Assembly (NCBI GenBank): GCA_019456195.1 | Contig: VRUK01000001.1 | Coordinates: forward strand, 97,333-161,332 | Source of the DNA: Planctomycetota bacterium | Lineage (GTDB): Bacteria; Planctomycetota; Phycisphaerae; Sedimentisphaerales; Anaerobacaceae | Reading direction: 5' to 3' | DNA length: 64,000 nucleotides | Shown here: in pieces, positions 17,794-25,620 of the stretch | Numbering within the stretch: the stretch's first letter is position 1 | How the letters are laid out: each line of letters starts with the position of its first letter | The notes under the pieces: generated by a model | Database searches by the model: none | Told to the model about the DNA's origin: nothing | Seen by the model: the letters and a program-made list of their open reading frames with translations, nothing else | Made by a program: the position numbers and the translations under genes

Positions 17794-19218
17794 ATGATGA
17801 ACAAAATCATCTGGAAATTATTTAGTGCATTCGTATTTTTGACTCTTATAGTAGTCTTCGTTTTGTATTTTTTTGTAAGTTTAAAGCTGCAAAATAACTT
17901 TGAACTGAAGATATCTGAGGAACTGCAGAGCAACGCCATATTAGTCGGTGACATTTTAACAGGCGATCTTCTTGAGAATAAAAATGAAGACATACAGAGA
18001 AAAATTAAGACTCTGGCCGAAAAACTGGATTTAAGAATTACAGTCGTTGATATGCGGGGCGAGGTCCTGGGGGATTCTGAAAAAGCACCGTCTTTAATGG
18101 AGAACCATAAAGACAGGTTCGAAATTATCGAGGCTGTTGAAGAAGGTTTTGGTCAAAGTACTCGTTTCAGTGACACCTTGAATTATAACATGAAGTATGT
18201 TGCTGTGCGTGTGGATGATTCTGGGAATACGTTGGGGGTGGTACGTTTTGCTTTGCCGCTTTCTGAGGTTCAGCTCAGGATACAGCTTATATACAGAGTG
18301 GTATTACTTGGTGCGATTGTAGCGGTTGTTATTGCTCTTACTGTCGCATATTTTTTGTCGCGGAGTATAACTTTCCCTATCAGCCGGATGCAGGAGGTGG
18401 CACGTAGGATTTCCAAAGGGGATTTCAGCGAAAAGGTAAACATTAAAAGCAAAGACGAGCTTGGCGAATTAGCTAAATCATTAAATATAATGGCCGCTGA
18501 ATTGCAGCAAAAGATGGAGAACCTTAAGCAGATGGACAGAGTAAGGACGGACTTTGTTGCCAATGTCTCGCACGAGCTTAAGACGCCTCTGACTTTGATT
18601 AAAGGTTATATCGAGACGCTGGAAGACAGGGCGATAAATGATACGGTAAAAGCCCGCAAATTCATTTCGATTATAAAAGAGCATGCTAACAGACTTGAGA
18701 ATATCATAGAAGATTTGCTGAGTCTCAGTGAACTCGAATTGTCGAAGGACTGTTTAAGCAAAACAGAATTCGACATGAAGAAACTCATTGATGAAGTCAC
18801 ACTTGGTTTCGGATATGCGCTTGATGCGAAGCGTCAGACTTTGAGTGTCAATCATCAGGGCGATGATTTTCGAATTAAAGCTGACAGTGATAAGATTGAG
18901 CAGGTTATTGTGAATTTGATAGATAATGCCATCAAGTACACAAACGAAGCCGGCCAAATTAATATTTTACTTCTTGAACGACAGAATGAGATTACTTTTA
19001 CAGTTCAGGACGACGGAGTCGGCATACCCGGGGAAGATATAAGTAGGGTTTTTGAGCGATTCTACCGCGTTGATAAGGCCCGCTCACGCAAGCTTGGGGG
19101 GACGGGATTGGGGCTGGGAATAGCAAAACATATCGTTCTGGCTCATAATGGCCAGATTAGTATTGACAGCGAAATCAACAAGGGGACGAAGGTTGTTGTA
19201 AGACTTCCAAAAAGTTAG
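17794..19218 (+). CDS. PhoR-like sensor histidine kinase
   Basis: The 474-residue kinase has two membrane segments (about residues 8-30 and 165-190) around a periplasmic domain of about 130 residues. A HAMP linker follows (ITFPISRMQEVARRISKGDF), then the dimerisation helix with the phosphorylated His260 in VSHELKTPL, and a complete ATPase domain: the N box (VIVNLIDNAIKY), G1 (VQDDGVGIPG), F box (VFERFYRVD) and G2 (GGTGLGLGIAKH). It starts immediately after the regulator's stop. This membrane arrangement matches the PhoR/PnpS/WalK group; the ligand is not visible, but the Pho box and phosphate transporter downstream favour a phosphate role. Confidence 0.88.
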   Translation: MMNKIIWKLFSAFVFLTLIVVFVLYFFVSLKLQNNFELKISEELQSNAILVGDILTGDLLENKNEDIQRKIKTLAEKLDLRITVVDMRGEVLGDSEKAPSLMENHKDRFEIIEAVEEGFGQSTRFSDTLNYNMKYVAVRVDDSGNTLGVVRFALPLSEVQLRIQLIYRVVLLGAIVAVVIALTVAYFLSRSITFPISRMQEVARRISKGDFSEKVNIKSKDELGELAKSLNIMAAELQQKMENLKQMDRVRTDFVANVSHELKTPLTLIKGYIETLEDRAINDTVKARKFISIIKEHANRLENIIEDLLSLSELELSKDCLSKTEFDMKKLIDEVTLGFGYALDAKRQTLSVNHQGDDFRIKADSDKIEQVIVNLIDNAIKYTNEAGQINILLLERQNEITFTVQDDGVGIPGEDISRVFERFYRVDKARSRKLGGTGLGLGIAKHIVLAHNGQISIDSEINKGTKVVVRLPKS

Positions 19219-19237
19219 AAGCTTAACTATTTTTATT

Positions 19238-19291
19238 TTCATCAAATTTTCACAATTTCTTCATATTCCCTTCACATTGAATGTGTATATT
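19238..19291 (+). promoter_or_regulatory. Pho box with four 11-bp repeats and a -10 element
   Basis: TTCATC, TTCACA, TTCATA and TTCACA start at 19238, 19249, 19260 and 19271, so each is exactly 11 bases after the last. This matches direct-repeat binding by PhoB/PhoP-type regulators, which read one face of the helix. A -10 candidate TATATT lies at 19286-19291, as expected when the box replaces the -35 element. The Na/Pi transporter gene starts 30 bases further on. Confidence 0.75.
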
Positions 19292-19320
19292 TCCCTTAAG
19301 ATTTAGTGAAGGGATATACT

Positions 19321-20439
19321 ATGAAGAATATATTTAAGACGTTTTTGAAAATATTATCTGTGGGCATATTGCTATACCTGTTCCTGGTGAGTATCAGTCT
19401 GATGGGGGCCGCATTCAAAGGATTCGGAAAGGGCTTTGCCGAAAACTTAATCAGGACCACTTCAAATCCTTTTATCGGATTGTTTATTGGAATATTAGCG
19501 ACAAGTATAGTCCAAAGTTCGTCAACAACTACGTCGGTTGTTGTAGGCATAGTAGGTGCAGGCGGGATTACCGTAGGTAACGCGATACCGATAATTATGG
19601 GGGCCAATATAGGAACTACGGTGACCAATACGCTCGTGTCTTTGGGGCACGTTAACCGAAGGGATGAGTTCAGGCGAGCAATTAGCGCTGCGACTGTACA
19701 TGACTTCTTTAACTTAATATGCGTCGCTATTATGTTTCCGCTGGAACTGGCGACGGGTTTCCTTGAGAAATCTGCGACTTTGATGAGCGCCTGGTTTATA
19801 GGTGCCGGCGGTATTAAATTTGTCAGTCCGGTTAAGCTGGTGACCAAGCCGGCGATACACTTCATTGAGAAAGTACTGGTTCTATTGAGCGGCTCGGCAC
19901 TTATAAGCAATATAGGTATGCTGATTTTGTCGATGCTTTTATTGTTTTTTGCCCTCTACTTTATTGTCAAAGTTATGAAGTCGCTGGTAATAAACAGAGC
20001 GGAGATAGTTTTGGATAACGTAATAAGTAAAAGCAGCTTGTTGGGGCTTTTTGCGGGATTATTTTTTACCATTATTGTGCAGAGCAGCTCGATTACCACA
20101 TCGTTGCTGATACCTCTCGTTGCAGCCGGTATCCTTACCGTCGAGGCGGCATTTCCAATTACTATCGGAGCTAATATTGGAACCACAACTACGGCTATTC
20201 TGGCATCCTTTGCCACAGGAAATATTTCAGCTATTATAATCGCATTTGCTCATTTTCTTTTTAATCTGACGGGTACTTTATTTATTTACCCGATAAAGTT
20301 CTTTAGAATTGTACCTATAAATCTTGCAAAGGCTTTCGGAGATTTGGCCGCCGAAAAGAGAAGATACGCATTTTTTTACGTATTAGGCGTGTTCTTTGTT
20401 ATCCCGGCGCTGCTAATCCTTATCTCTAAACTTATTTAA
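19321..20439 (+). CDS. Na/Pi cotransporter (PNaS family)
   Basis: The 372-residue membrane protein has about eight to nine membrane segments and the two inverted-repeat signatures of sodium-dependent phosphate cotransporters: QSSSTTTSVVVG (about residue 65) and QSSSITTSLLIPL (about residue 255). The related GANIGTT segments follow each. It should bring phosphate in with sodium. The ATG at 19321 has AAGGGA at six bases; an upstream GTG at 19306 is less likely. It lacks the fused C-terminal PhoU domain of some relatives, but a separate PhoU-like gene follows after 15 bases. The Pho box upstream indicates induction by phosphate starvation. Confidence 0.9.
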   Translation: MKNIFKTFLKILSVGILLYLFLVSISLMGAAFKGFGKGFAENLIRTTSNPFIGLFIGILATSIVQSSSTTTSVVVGIVGAGGITVGNAIPIIMGANIGTTVTNTLVSLGHVNRRDEFRRAISAATVHDFFNLICVAIMFPLELATGFLEKSATLMSAWFIGAGGIKFVSPVKLVTKPAIHFIEKVLVLLSGSALISNIGMLILSMLLLFFALYFIVKVMKSLVINRAEIVLDNVISKSSLLGLFAGLFFTIIVQSSSITTSLLIPLVAAGILTVEAAFPITIGANIGTTTTAILASFATGNISAIIIAFAHFLFNLTGTLFIYPIKFFRIVPINLAKAFGDLAAEKRRYAFFYVLGVFFVIPALLILISKLI

Positions 20440-20454
20440 ATTAGGAGAAACAAG

Positions 20455-21129
20455 ATGTTCAGAAATCTACTAAGTTTCTGGAAAGGCAAAGACTTTTTGG
20501 CTCAGGTCTTTGATGAGTTCAAGAGTATGCTGGACGATACCGAATTTATGTACAAAGCTGTTTGTGCTCGGCTTTTAGACAATGTTGAAGAGCCGGGTAT
20601 GAAGCAGAAAATTTACGATATAGACCAGAAGGTGAACCACCTGCAGAAAGACATACGTAAAAGGATCGTGGAGCACCTTTCATTGCAGCCGACAGTTGAT
20701 GTTACTGCCTGTTTGGTGTTGATGAGTGTAGTAAAGGATGCTGAGAGGCTGGGTGATTATTGTAAAAATCTTTATGAGGTGACGGAGCTTTTGGCAAAAC
20801 CTATTAATCGTGAATTATTTACTCATTACTTTGACGGTATCGATAAGGACATCCTGACTTTATTTGAGCAGACTAAAGGAGCTTTTATCGAGGCTGATGA
20901 AGACAAGGCTCGCCTGACCTGGGAATATAAAACACGGTTGACCAAAGACTGCAACAAAATCGTTGCGGAATTAGCTACATGCGATCTTTCAGTTAATGAG
21001 GCTGTTTGCTTAGTGCTGGTTTCGAGATATTTTAAGAGGCTGGTGTCCCATTTGGTAAACATTGCCACATCCGTGATTTTGCCGCTGAGTGACCTTGACT
21101 ACTTCGATGAAAAGAGGCGGATAGAGTAA
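20455..21129 (+). CDS. PhoU-domain protein
   Basis: The 224-residue protein is all-helical and shows the PhoU pattern: two three-helix bundles, with VVKDAERLGDYCKNLYE (about residue 97) as the metal-binding E/DxxxD-type motif of the first. The second bundle (about residues 130-215) is more divergent and ends in VSRYFKRLVSHLVNIATSV. PhoU proteins restrain phosphate import and the sensor kinase. Its position after the Na/Pi transporter suggests that it regulates that transporter, perhaps as the detached half of the NptA-PhoU fusions seen elsewhere. AGGAG precedes the start. Confidence 0.85.
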   Translation: MFRNLLSFWKGKDFLAQVFDEFKSMLDDTEFMYKAVCARLLDNVEEPGMKQKIYDIDQKVNHLQKDIRKRIVEHLSLQPTVDVTACLVLMSVVKDAERLGDYCKNLYEVTELLAKPINRELFTHYFDGIDKDILTLFEQTKGAFIEADEDKARLTWEYKTRLTKDCNKIVAELATCDLSVNEAVCLVLVSRYFKRLVSHLVNIATSVILPLSDLDYFDEKRRIE

Positions 21130-21141
21130 ATATATCAAAAT

Positions 21142-21165
21142 TTAGGATTAGGATTAGGATTAGGA
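21142..21165. repeat. TTAGGA hexamer repeat, four copies
   Basis: Four perfect tandem TTAGGA units lie between two convergent genes. This is a short microsatellite. Confidence 0.9.
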
Positions 21166-21223
21166 TTTAGTCTGTATTCGTAAGACCTGTTTTACCTCGC
21201 GTCGAAAAGCGGGCCATCTGAGA

Positions 21224-22330
21224 TTATGTTTTCATTGAATCCAATTCGATAAGAGCTATCGGCAAAAAGATGAATATCGGCAGCCAGGCATAAAATCCAA
21301 TTTGATAAAAGTTGCTGACATTAGCCTCTGGAGCCAGCATTTTACAGATAAAGGTTGTGATAAAACACCCACCCACCATGGCAAAGCTAATCGTAACCGC
21401 CGACTTCATCGCCTTTGGGTCACGACAAACCAAAATCGGCAGACATACCATAAGCATTACCAGGTTGATGATCGGTTCGGTTACACGAAAGTGCTTCTGG
21501 CTGAAAAGCTCACGCGAATCCTTGATTTTTCCCTGTTCCGCCTGTTTTACAAGGGCAGATAACTGCTTCCAGCTCAATAATGTTTTGTGTTCGGATTTGA
21601 GCATGATAGGAATCTCACTGGGAGTAATTTCGCTGGCATAAAAAGCTATCGGCTGGACACCTTTTATGGAGCCTATTTCGAAAAAACGCCCTTCAATTAA
21701 ATCCCACCCTTTGGCTTTACTATTGTAAACCGCTTTTTCGGCATCTATCCGGCCGGTTACTTCCCATATATACGAATCAGCTTCCTTACGTCTTGTGACG
21801 ATGGTGGGGTTGTATAGTGTTGACGTTCCTACATCGAATCTTCCAGAGCAGATTAGTGAACCGTTCCCGTCGTTGATAAACTTGATAGGATAGATTTCCT
21901 CGCCTGGAATATCATCGTGACTGCGTACGAGTTGATCTGCAAGTTTCGGTATTACAAATTCCTGGTCAATTACCAGGACGCCGGTCAGCAGCAATGCGAG
22001 AATAACAATCGGTGCAATAACCCGCTTCAAACTAACTCCGGATGCCATCACGGCTACCAGCTCATTGGAATGTACCATTTTGCTGAATGAAAAAGAGGCT
22101 GCGACAACGGTTATCATTCCGGCGAATTCACGAAAGTAAAGTGTGCAGTTCAGAGCATAAAATACCAGTATGTTTTTCATGACGGCCATAGTGCTAAGGC
22201 CGGCGTGCTCGGTAAACTCGTCGAGATTTACGAACAAATCAATAATCATTCGCAAACCTATCAGAACGCAAAAGGCAATTACATAGCCAATCAGAAAATT
22301 CTTTGCGACATATCTGTCCAATATCTTCAT
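21224..22330 (-). CDS. lptG: LptF/LptG family permease (second of pair)
   Basis: The 368-residue protein starts with MKILDRYVAKNFLIGYVIAF, the typical N-terminus of LptG, and has three membrane segments before and three after a periplasmic beta-jellyroll domain. LptF and LptG form the membrane part of the ABC exporter that moves lipopolysaccharide to the outer membrane, driven by LptB. The paired gene lies directly upstream on the same strand (38-base gap). The choice of lptG over lptF rests on order and N-terminal similarity, so it is tentative. Its presence supports a true outer membrane in this organism. Confidence 0.8.
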   Translation of the reverse strand: MKILDRYVAKNFLIGYVIAFCVLIGLRMIIDLFVNLDEFTEHAGLSTMAVMKNILVFYALNCTLYFREFAGMITVVAASFSFSKMVHSNELVAVMASGVSLKRVIAPIVILALLLTGVLVIDQEFVIPKLADQLVRSHDDIPGEEIYPIKFINDGNGSLICSGRFDVGTSTLYNPTIVTRRKEADSYIWEVTGRIDAEKAVYNSKAKGWDLIEGRFFEIGSIKGVQPIAFYASEITPSEIPIMLKSEHKTLLSWKQLSALVKQAEQGKIKDSRELFSQKHFRVTEPIINLVMLMVCLPILVCRDPKAMKSAVTISFAMVGGCFITTFICKMLAPEANVSNFYQIGFYAWLPIFIFLPIALIELDSMKT

Positions 22331-22367
22331 TTTTTATATTCTATGAATAGCTAATATTGAGCAATCT

Positions 22368-23975
22368 TTAGTTTTTCAATAGCCAGCCATATATCACAAC
22401 AGCCAACAAAGACAAAAATGCCAACCCACCCCACATCAAGGCTATGCCTGAAACATTTTGTGAGCCGAGATTTGCTGTTATGTGTTTGCCGCTCATTATG
22501 CACACTATCAGTACTGCGGCGGGTAAACAACTTGCGCCAAAAGCGCTGAGCAGGTGTCCGCCTTTCTTTATTATGCCCAGGCCGATACCAATCATTATCA
22601 TTGATACACAGCCTATTCCGAACACCAGTCGCGAATGTGTTTCGGCCTTTATCTGCACGAAGGTTTTCTGGATTGTTCTTCGAAGTGCGTTTTGCAATAG
22701 TGACAGTTCCAGGCTTGGCTTCATTCCTGATAATGGAGTAGCAAGCATTTCGGCTTGTAATGATTCGCCGTTTTCAGTTCTGAATTGATTTGCTATGGCC
22801 TCTACGGCCTGGGGCGGTAACAAACCACGTATGATATCACGCCCCCTTATTGCTCCTGAGCCTTCTACTCTTGCATTATAGATGTCCATCGTCAAAGTCG
22901 GTGCCAGCTTATCGCCTTCGATATGCAGTGAAGCCCTTTCGCATCTTAAAGTGCGCAAAACTCGCTTACTGTCCGTATCGTATTCAATGATCTTAACATT
23001 GTCGGACAATTCAACTTTTTCTTCGTCTTTTGCGTTGCATTGACCGGCAGTAAATCTGACAGACTTTGTGCTGCCGAGCAGATTATAGAAGTTGTTGGTA
23101 CTATTAGCTATTCTGGTATTAATGTCCCTTGCTAACAGCTCTGTGGTCAGTTGTGCAAAAGTATCGTACGCCAATATAGCAATCGGCTTAAACTGCATCA
23201 GGTCTGCCTGGATTCTTTTCATTTCATCGATTTTTTTGAACTTAATATTATCACCCAACAGTGACCCGAACTCCTTTGTTATCGTCAGTGACTCGGCCCC
23301 TCCCTCGTCCACGCCGCTCATCTGGTGAGCCTTCCATGCAGTTATTTGCACTTCATCGAATATGCCACGCGACCTGAAATTAACTTTTGCACCTTCAGAG
23401 GTGGTAATCGTTCCAATCCCGTAATCTTTTAATTCAATGGAAATCACACCGTAAAGTGAATCGTGCTGCAGGTCGGCCTGGTCGGCGTAAATCAGATACT
23501 GACTGCCCGTCCGGCTGCTCGGCAGTTCGTAAAATCTGTTCCGCTGGATATTGCGGAAAAGTATTTGTTTTGCATTGTTCTTGAGGGAATTTTCAGCTAA
23601 GTGTACGAAGATCGGCATTACATGAAAGCTTAAAAGCAGATTTGCAACCGCTACTATAATTGCTAAAGCCAGACCCGGATAAACCATCGTCAGCAGACTT
23701 ATGCCGCTTGCTCTGCAGGCGTCAAGCTCATTATCGCCGGCAAATCGTCCGTAAACCAGTGCCCCGGCGAATAACGCCGCCATTGGAAGAACAAACGTCA
23801 GAGTTATCGGTAGGAAATAACCCATCAGGTGGATTACCTGTCGAGGCCCTACGCCAAATTCCTGGACGGGTCTAAGGATAATGCCTAAGCTCAGGATTAA
23901 TGTCAGCGCCAATGCCGCTAACGCAAAAACTCTAAAAAGCTCTTTAAATAAGTATCTGTGTAGTGTAAAGACCAT
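22368..23975 (-). CDS. lptF: LptF/LptG family permease (first of pair), enlarged periplasmic domain
   Basis: This 535-residue protein begins MVFTLHRYLFKELFRVFAL, followed by membrane segments and the ALFAGALVYGRFAGDNELDACRASG segment (cited here as ALFAGALVYGRF and ELDACRASG) that is conserved in the YjgP/YjgQ family. Three more membrane segments lie at the C-terminus. At 535 residues it is well above the usual 350-400, and the extra length falls in the periplasmic part (about residues 110-420). With the downstream lptG-like gene it should form the lipopolysaccharide export permease. Enlarged forms are known in planctomycetes; whether the extra part has a separate task is unknown. Confidence 0.8.
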   Translation of the reverse strand: MVFTLHRYLFKELFRVFALAALALTLILSLGIILRPVQEFGVGPRQVIHLMGYFLPITLTFVLPMAALFAGALVYGRFAGDNELDACRASGISLLTMVYPGLALAIIVAVANLLLSFHVMPIFVHLAENSLKNNAKQILFRNIQRNRFYELPSSRTGSQYLIYADQADLQHDSLYGVISIELKDYGIGTITTSEGAKVNFRSRGIFDEVQITAWKAHQMSGVDEGGAESLTITKEFGSLLGDNIKFKKIDEMKRIQADLMQFKPIAILAYDTFAQLTTELLARDINTRIANSTNNFYNLLGSTKSVRFTAGQCNAKDEEKVELSDNVKIIEYDTDSKRVLRTLRCERASLHIEGDKLAPTLTMDIYNARVEGSGAIRGRDIIRGLLPPQAVEAIANQFRTENGESLQAEMLATPLSGMKPSLELSLLQNALRRTIQKTFVQIKAETHSRLVFGIGCVSMIMIGIGLGIIKKGGHLLSAFGASCLPAAVLIVCIMSGKHITANLGSQNVSGIALMWGGLAFLSLLAVVIYGWLLKN

Positions 23976-24127
23976 TTTTAAGTATTTACCAGTGCCTTCT
24001 CTCTTCGAGAAGTTAGTTATTATTTGCTAAATACTATTAACCAAACAGAGTTTTGCAACAAAATTCTATATGGATTGTTTATGTAGTAATTGTTGAATGA
24101 GATATGTATCTCAAGGGAGGTTCCACA

Positions 24128-24181
24128 ATGGCAAGAATTTTTGCCGGTAATCGGCGCAGGTTTTTCAGTTTCTTCACTTAA
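24128..24181 (+). CDS. possible 17-residue small protein
   Basis: A strong ribosome site (AAGGGAGG) lies 8 bases before an ATG that opens MARIFAGNRRRFFSFFT and a TAA. The product is basic and ends in aromatic residues. The ATG is preceded by a perfect inverted repeat, GAGATATGTATCTC (24099-24112). It is too short to judge by composition. The reading is direct, but expression is only a guess. Confidence 0.3.
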   Translation: MARIFAGNRRRFFSFFT

Positions 24182-24199
24182 TTAACAGATGCACAGTTG

Positions 24200-25153
24200 T
24201 CAGTCTGGTTGGATGTTTACAGTTTCCGGACTGAAAACGTCAAACTCCGGGCCGTATTGTCTCAGGTATAATAGAGAATAAGACCGTGTGAAAACCGGCA
24301 AAGGCAACAGTATGACAGTGCCTATATAGGGTATTAAGAGTATCAGGCTTATACCGCAGAAGCAGCATCCTATACAAAAGCCCATAGTTTTAATTGCACC
24401 TATCGCGATTCCTATGACAATTTGAAAGAGAAAATAAAGTGCAAAGCGGGCTTTATTTACAGAAAGGATTGTGAGGAATTCTCGCCAGCCGGCGGTGCAG
24501 CTTGTTGTTCGTAAGAACATAATTGGGACAACAAAGTCCATTGTGCATTTACTGATTAAGCCGAAAATAATTGCCCCGACAAGAATAATAAGACCGATTA
24601 TTACTCCTCCTAACACGCCGATTACAATTGTTCCGTTGCCGACTATCATCATAATGGTAATACCAATGGCTAACAAGATGGGCAGTCCGATGGTTATGAA
24701 GCCTATTAAGCCTAATACTATTCTGAACAAAAATAGGCTGTTGGCGTGTTGCCGGAATTTTGTCCAGGGAATTGTGATCTCTGCTTTGTTTTGAGCAACG
24801 CAGTGGAGGAACATAAATCGGCCTCGGCTGCTTAACCACGTAAGAAAAAGCCCGATAACGATACCGATAACCACAACCACAACGGTTACAGGAATAATCC
24901 AGTGCAGGTTTGCCAGAACAAACTCTTTTGCCTGGCCAAAGCCTTCATAAATATTGGAAGGTCCTCGTCCTCCTCGTCCTCCTCCGCCACCGCCTCCCCC
25001 TCCACCACCGCTGCCAAGGTATGCCAGCCAGGCACAGAAGCCGATGATGAACCATTTGCCGAAATCGAAAGGCCTAAAAAGGATAGTCTTTACCTTCTCG
25101 AAAGCCGGAACGATAGGGTCGATTACGCTTACATTTATCTCATGTGCGTTCAT
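24200..25153 (-). CDS. polytopic membrane protein with polyglycine run
   Basis: Started at the ATG at 25153, which has AGGAGG upstream, the protein has 317 residues. After an amphipathic N-terminal part (VKTILFRPFDFGKWFIIGF) comes a run of about eleven glycines followed by RGGRG (about residues 49-64), then four or five long membrane segments rich in Ile, Val and Gly. Membrane proteins with this FRPF...KWF opening are common in planctomycetes and other bacteria and have no assigned function. It precedes a small membrane protein gene whose start lies 400 bases upstream. The glycine run is probably a flexible loop. Confidence 0.7.
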   Translation of the reverse strand: MNAHEINVSVIDPIVPAFEKVKTILFRPFDFGKWFIIGFCAWLAYLGSGGGGGGGGGGGRGGRGPSNIYEGFGQAKEFVLANLHWIIPVTVVVVVIGIVIGLFLTWLSSRGRFMFLHCVAQNKAEITIPWTKFRQHANSLFLFRIVLGLIGFITIGLPILLAIGITIMMIVGNGTIVIGVLGGVIIGLIILVGAIIFGLISKCTMDFVVPIMFLRTTSCTAGWREFLTILSVNKARFALYFLFQIVIGIAIGAIKTMGFCIGCCFCGISLILLIPYIGTVILLPLPVFTRSYSLLYLRQYGPEFDVFSPETVNIQPD

Positions 25154-25289
25154 AAAACAAGTCCTCCTGGACAAATATATCGGTTTATAAAGAGCACTGC
25201 TATAAATAATACGCTTGTGCGTAGTCTAATCTTCATTATTACCGCATTTATTTTCTGCGGATATATCGTTATTGACCGGAATATACGCC

Positions 25290-25562
25290 TTACGGTGCCG
25301 GTTTTTCCTGCTGTTGTTTTAGTACGCGCAGTTCTTTTTGAATCGGCCAGTCACCGAAGGCCAGTACAAAGGGCATGATTATGTTTGCTATTGGTACAAA
25401 CATTAGCAGTCCGAGCGCCCAGCAGTAGCCGGCTTTGGAAAATATCTTGCAGTAGATCAATGCCTTTATGATGAGCACTATCAGGAACATTAGGATTACG
25501 AATGCAATGAATATTACGGCAAACACAGGTGGGCAATGCTGGAAATCAAATGTACAATCCAT
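25290..25562 (-). CDS. small membrane protein with two hydrophobic segments
   Basis: The 90-residue protein has two membrane segments (about residues 13-38 and 42-70) and a charged tail ending KQQQEKPAP. The second segment, GYCWALGLLMFVPIANIIMPFVLAF, resembles the PIANI pattern of DUF5684-like small signal-peptidase-associated proteins. The ATG follows GAAAGGA. It lies between the DUF4091 gene and the polyglycine membrane protein on the same strand, so it may belong with the latter. Function unknown. Confidence 0.65.
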   Translation of the reverse strand: MDCTFDFQHCPPVFAVIFIAFVILMFLIVLIIKALIYCKIFSKAGYCWALGLLMFVPIANIIMPFVLAFGDWPIQKELRVLKQQQEKPAP

Positions 25563-25620
25563 TTTTTTCCTTTCAATTAGTTTCAGGAAATTGACTTAAC
25601 GGCGAAAGTTAATGAAATTG

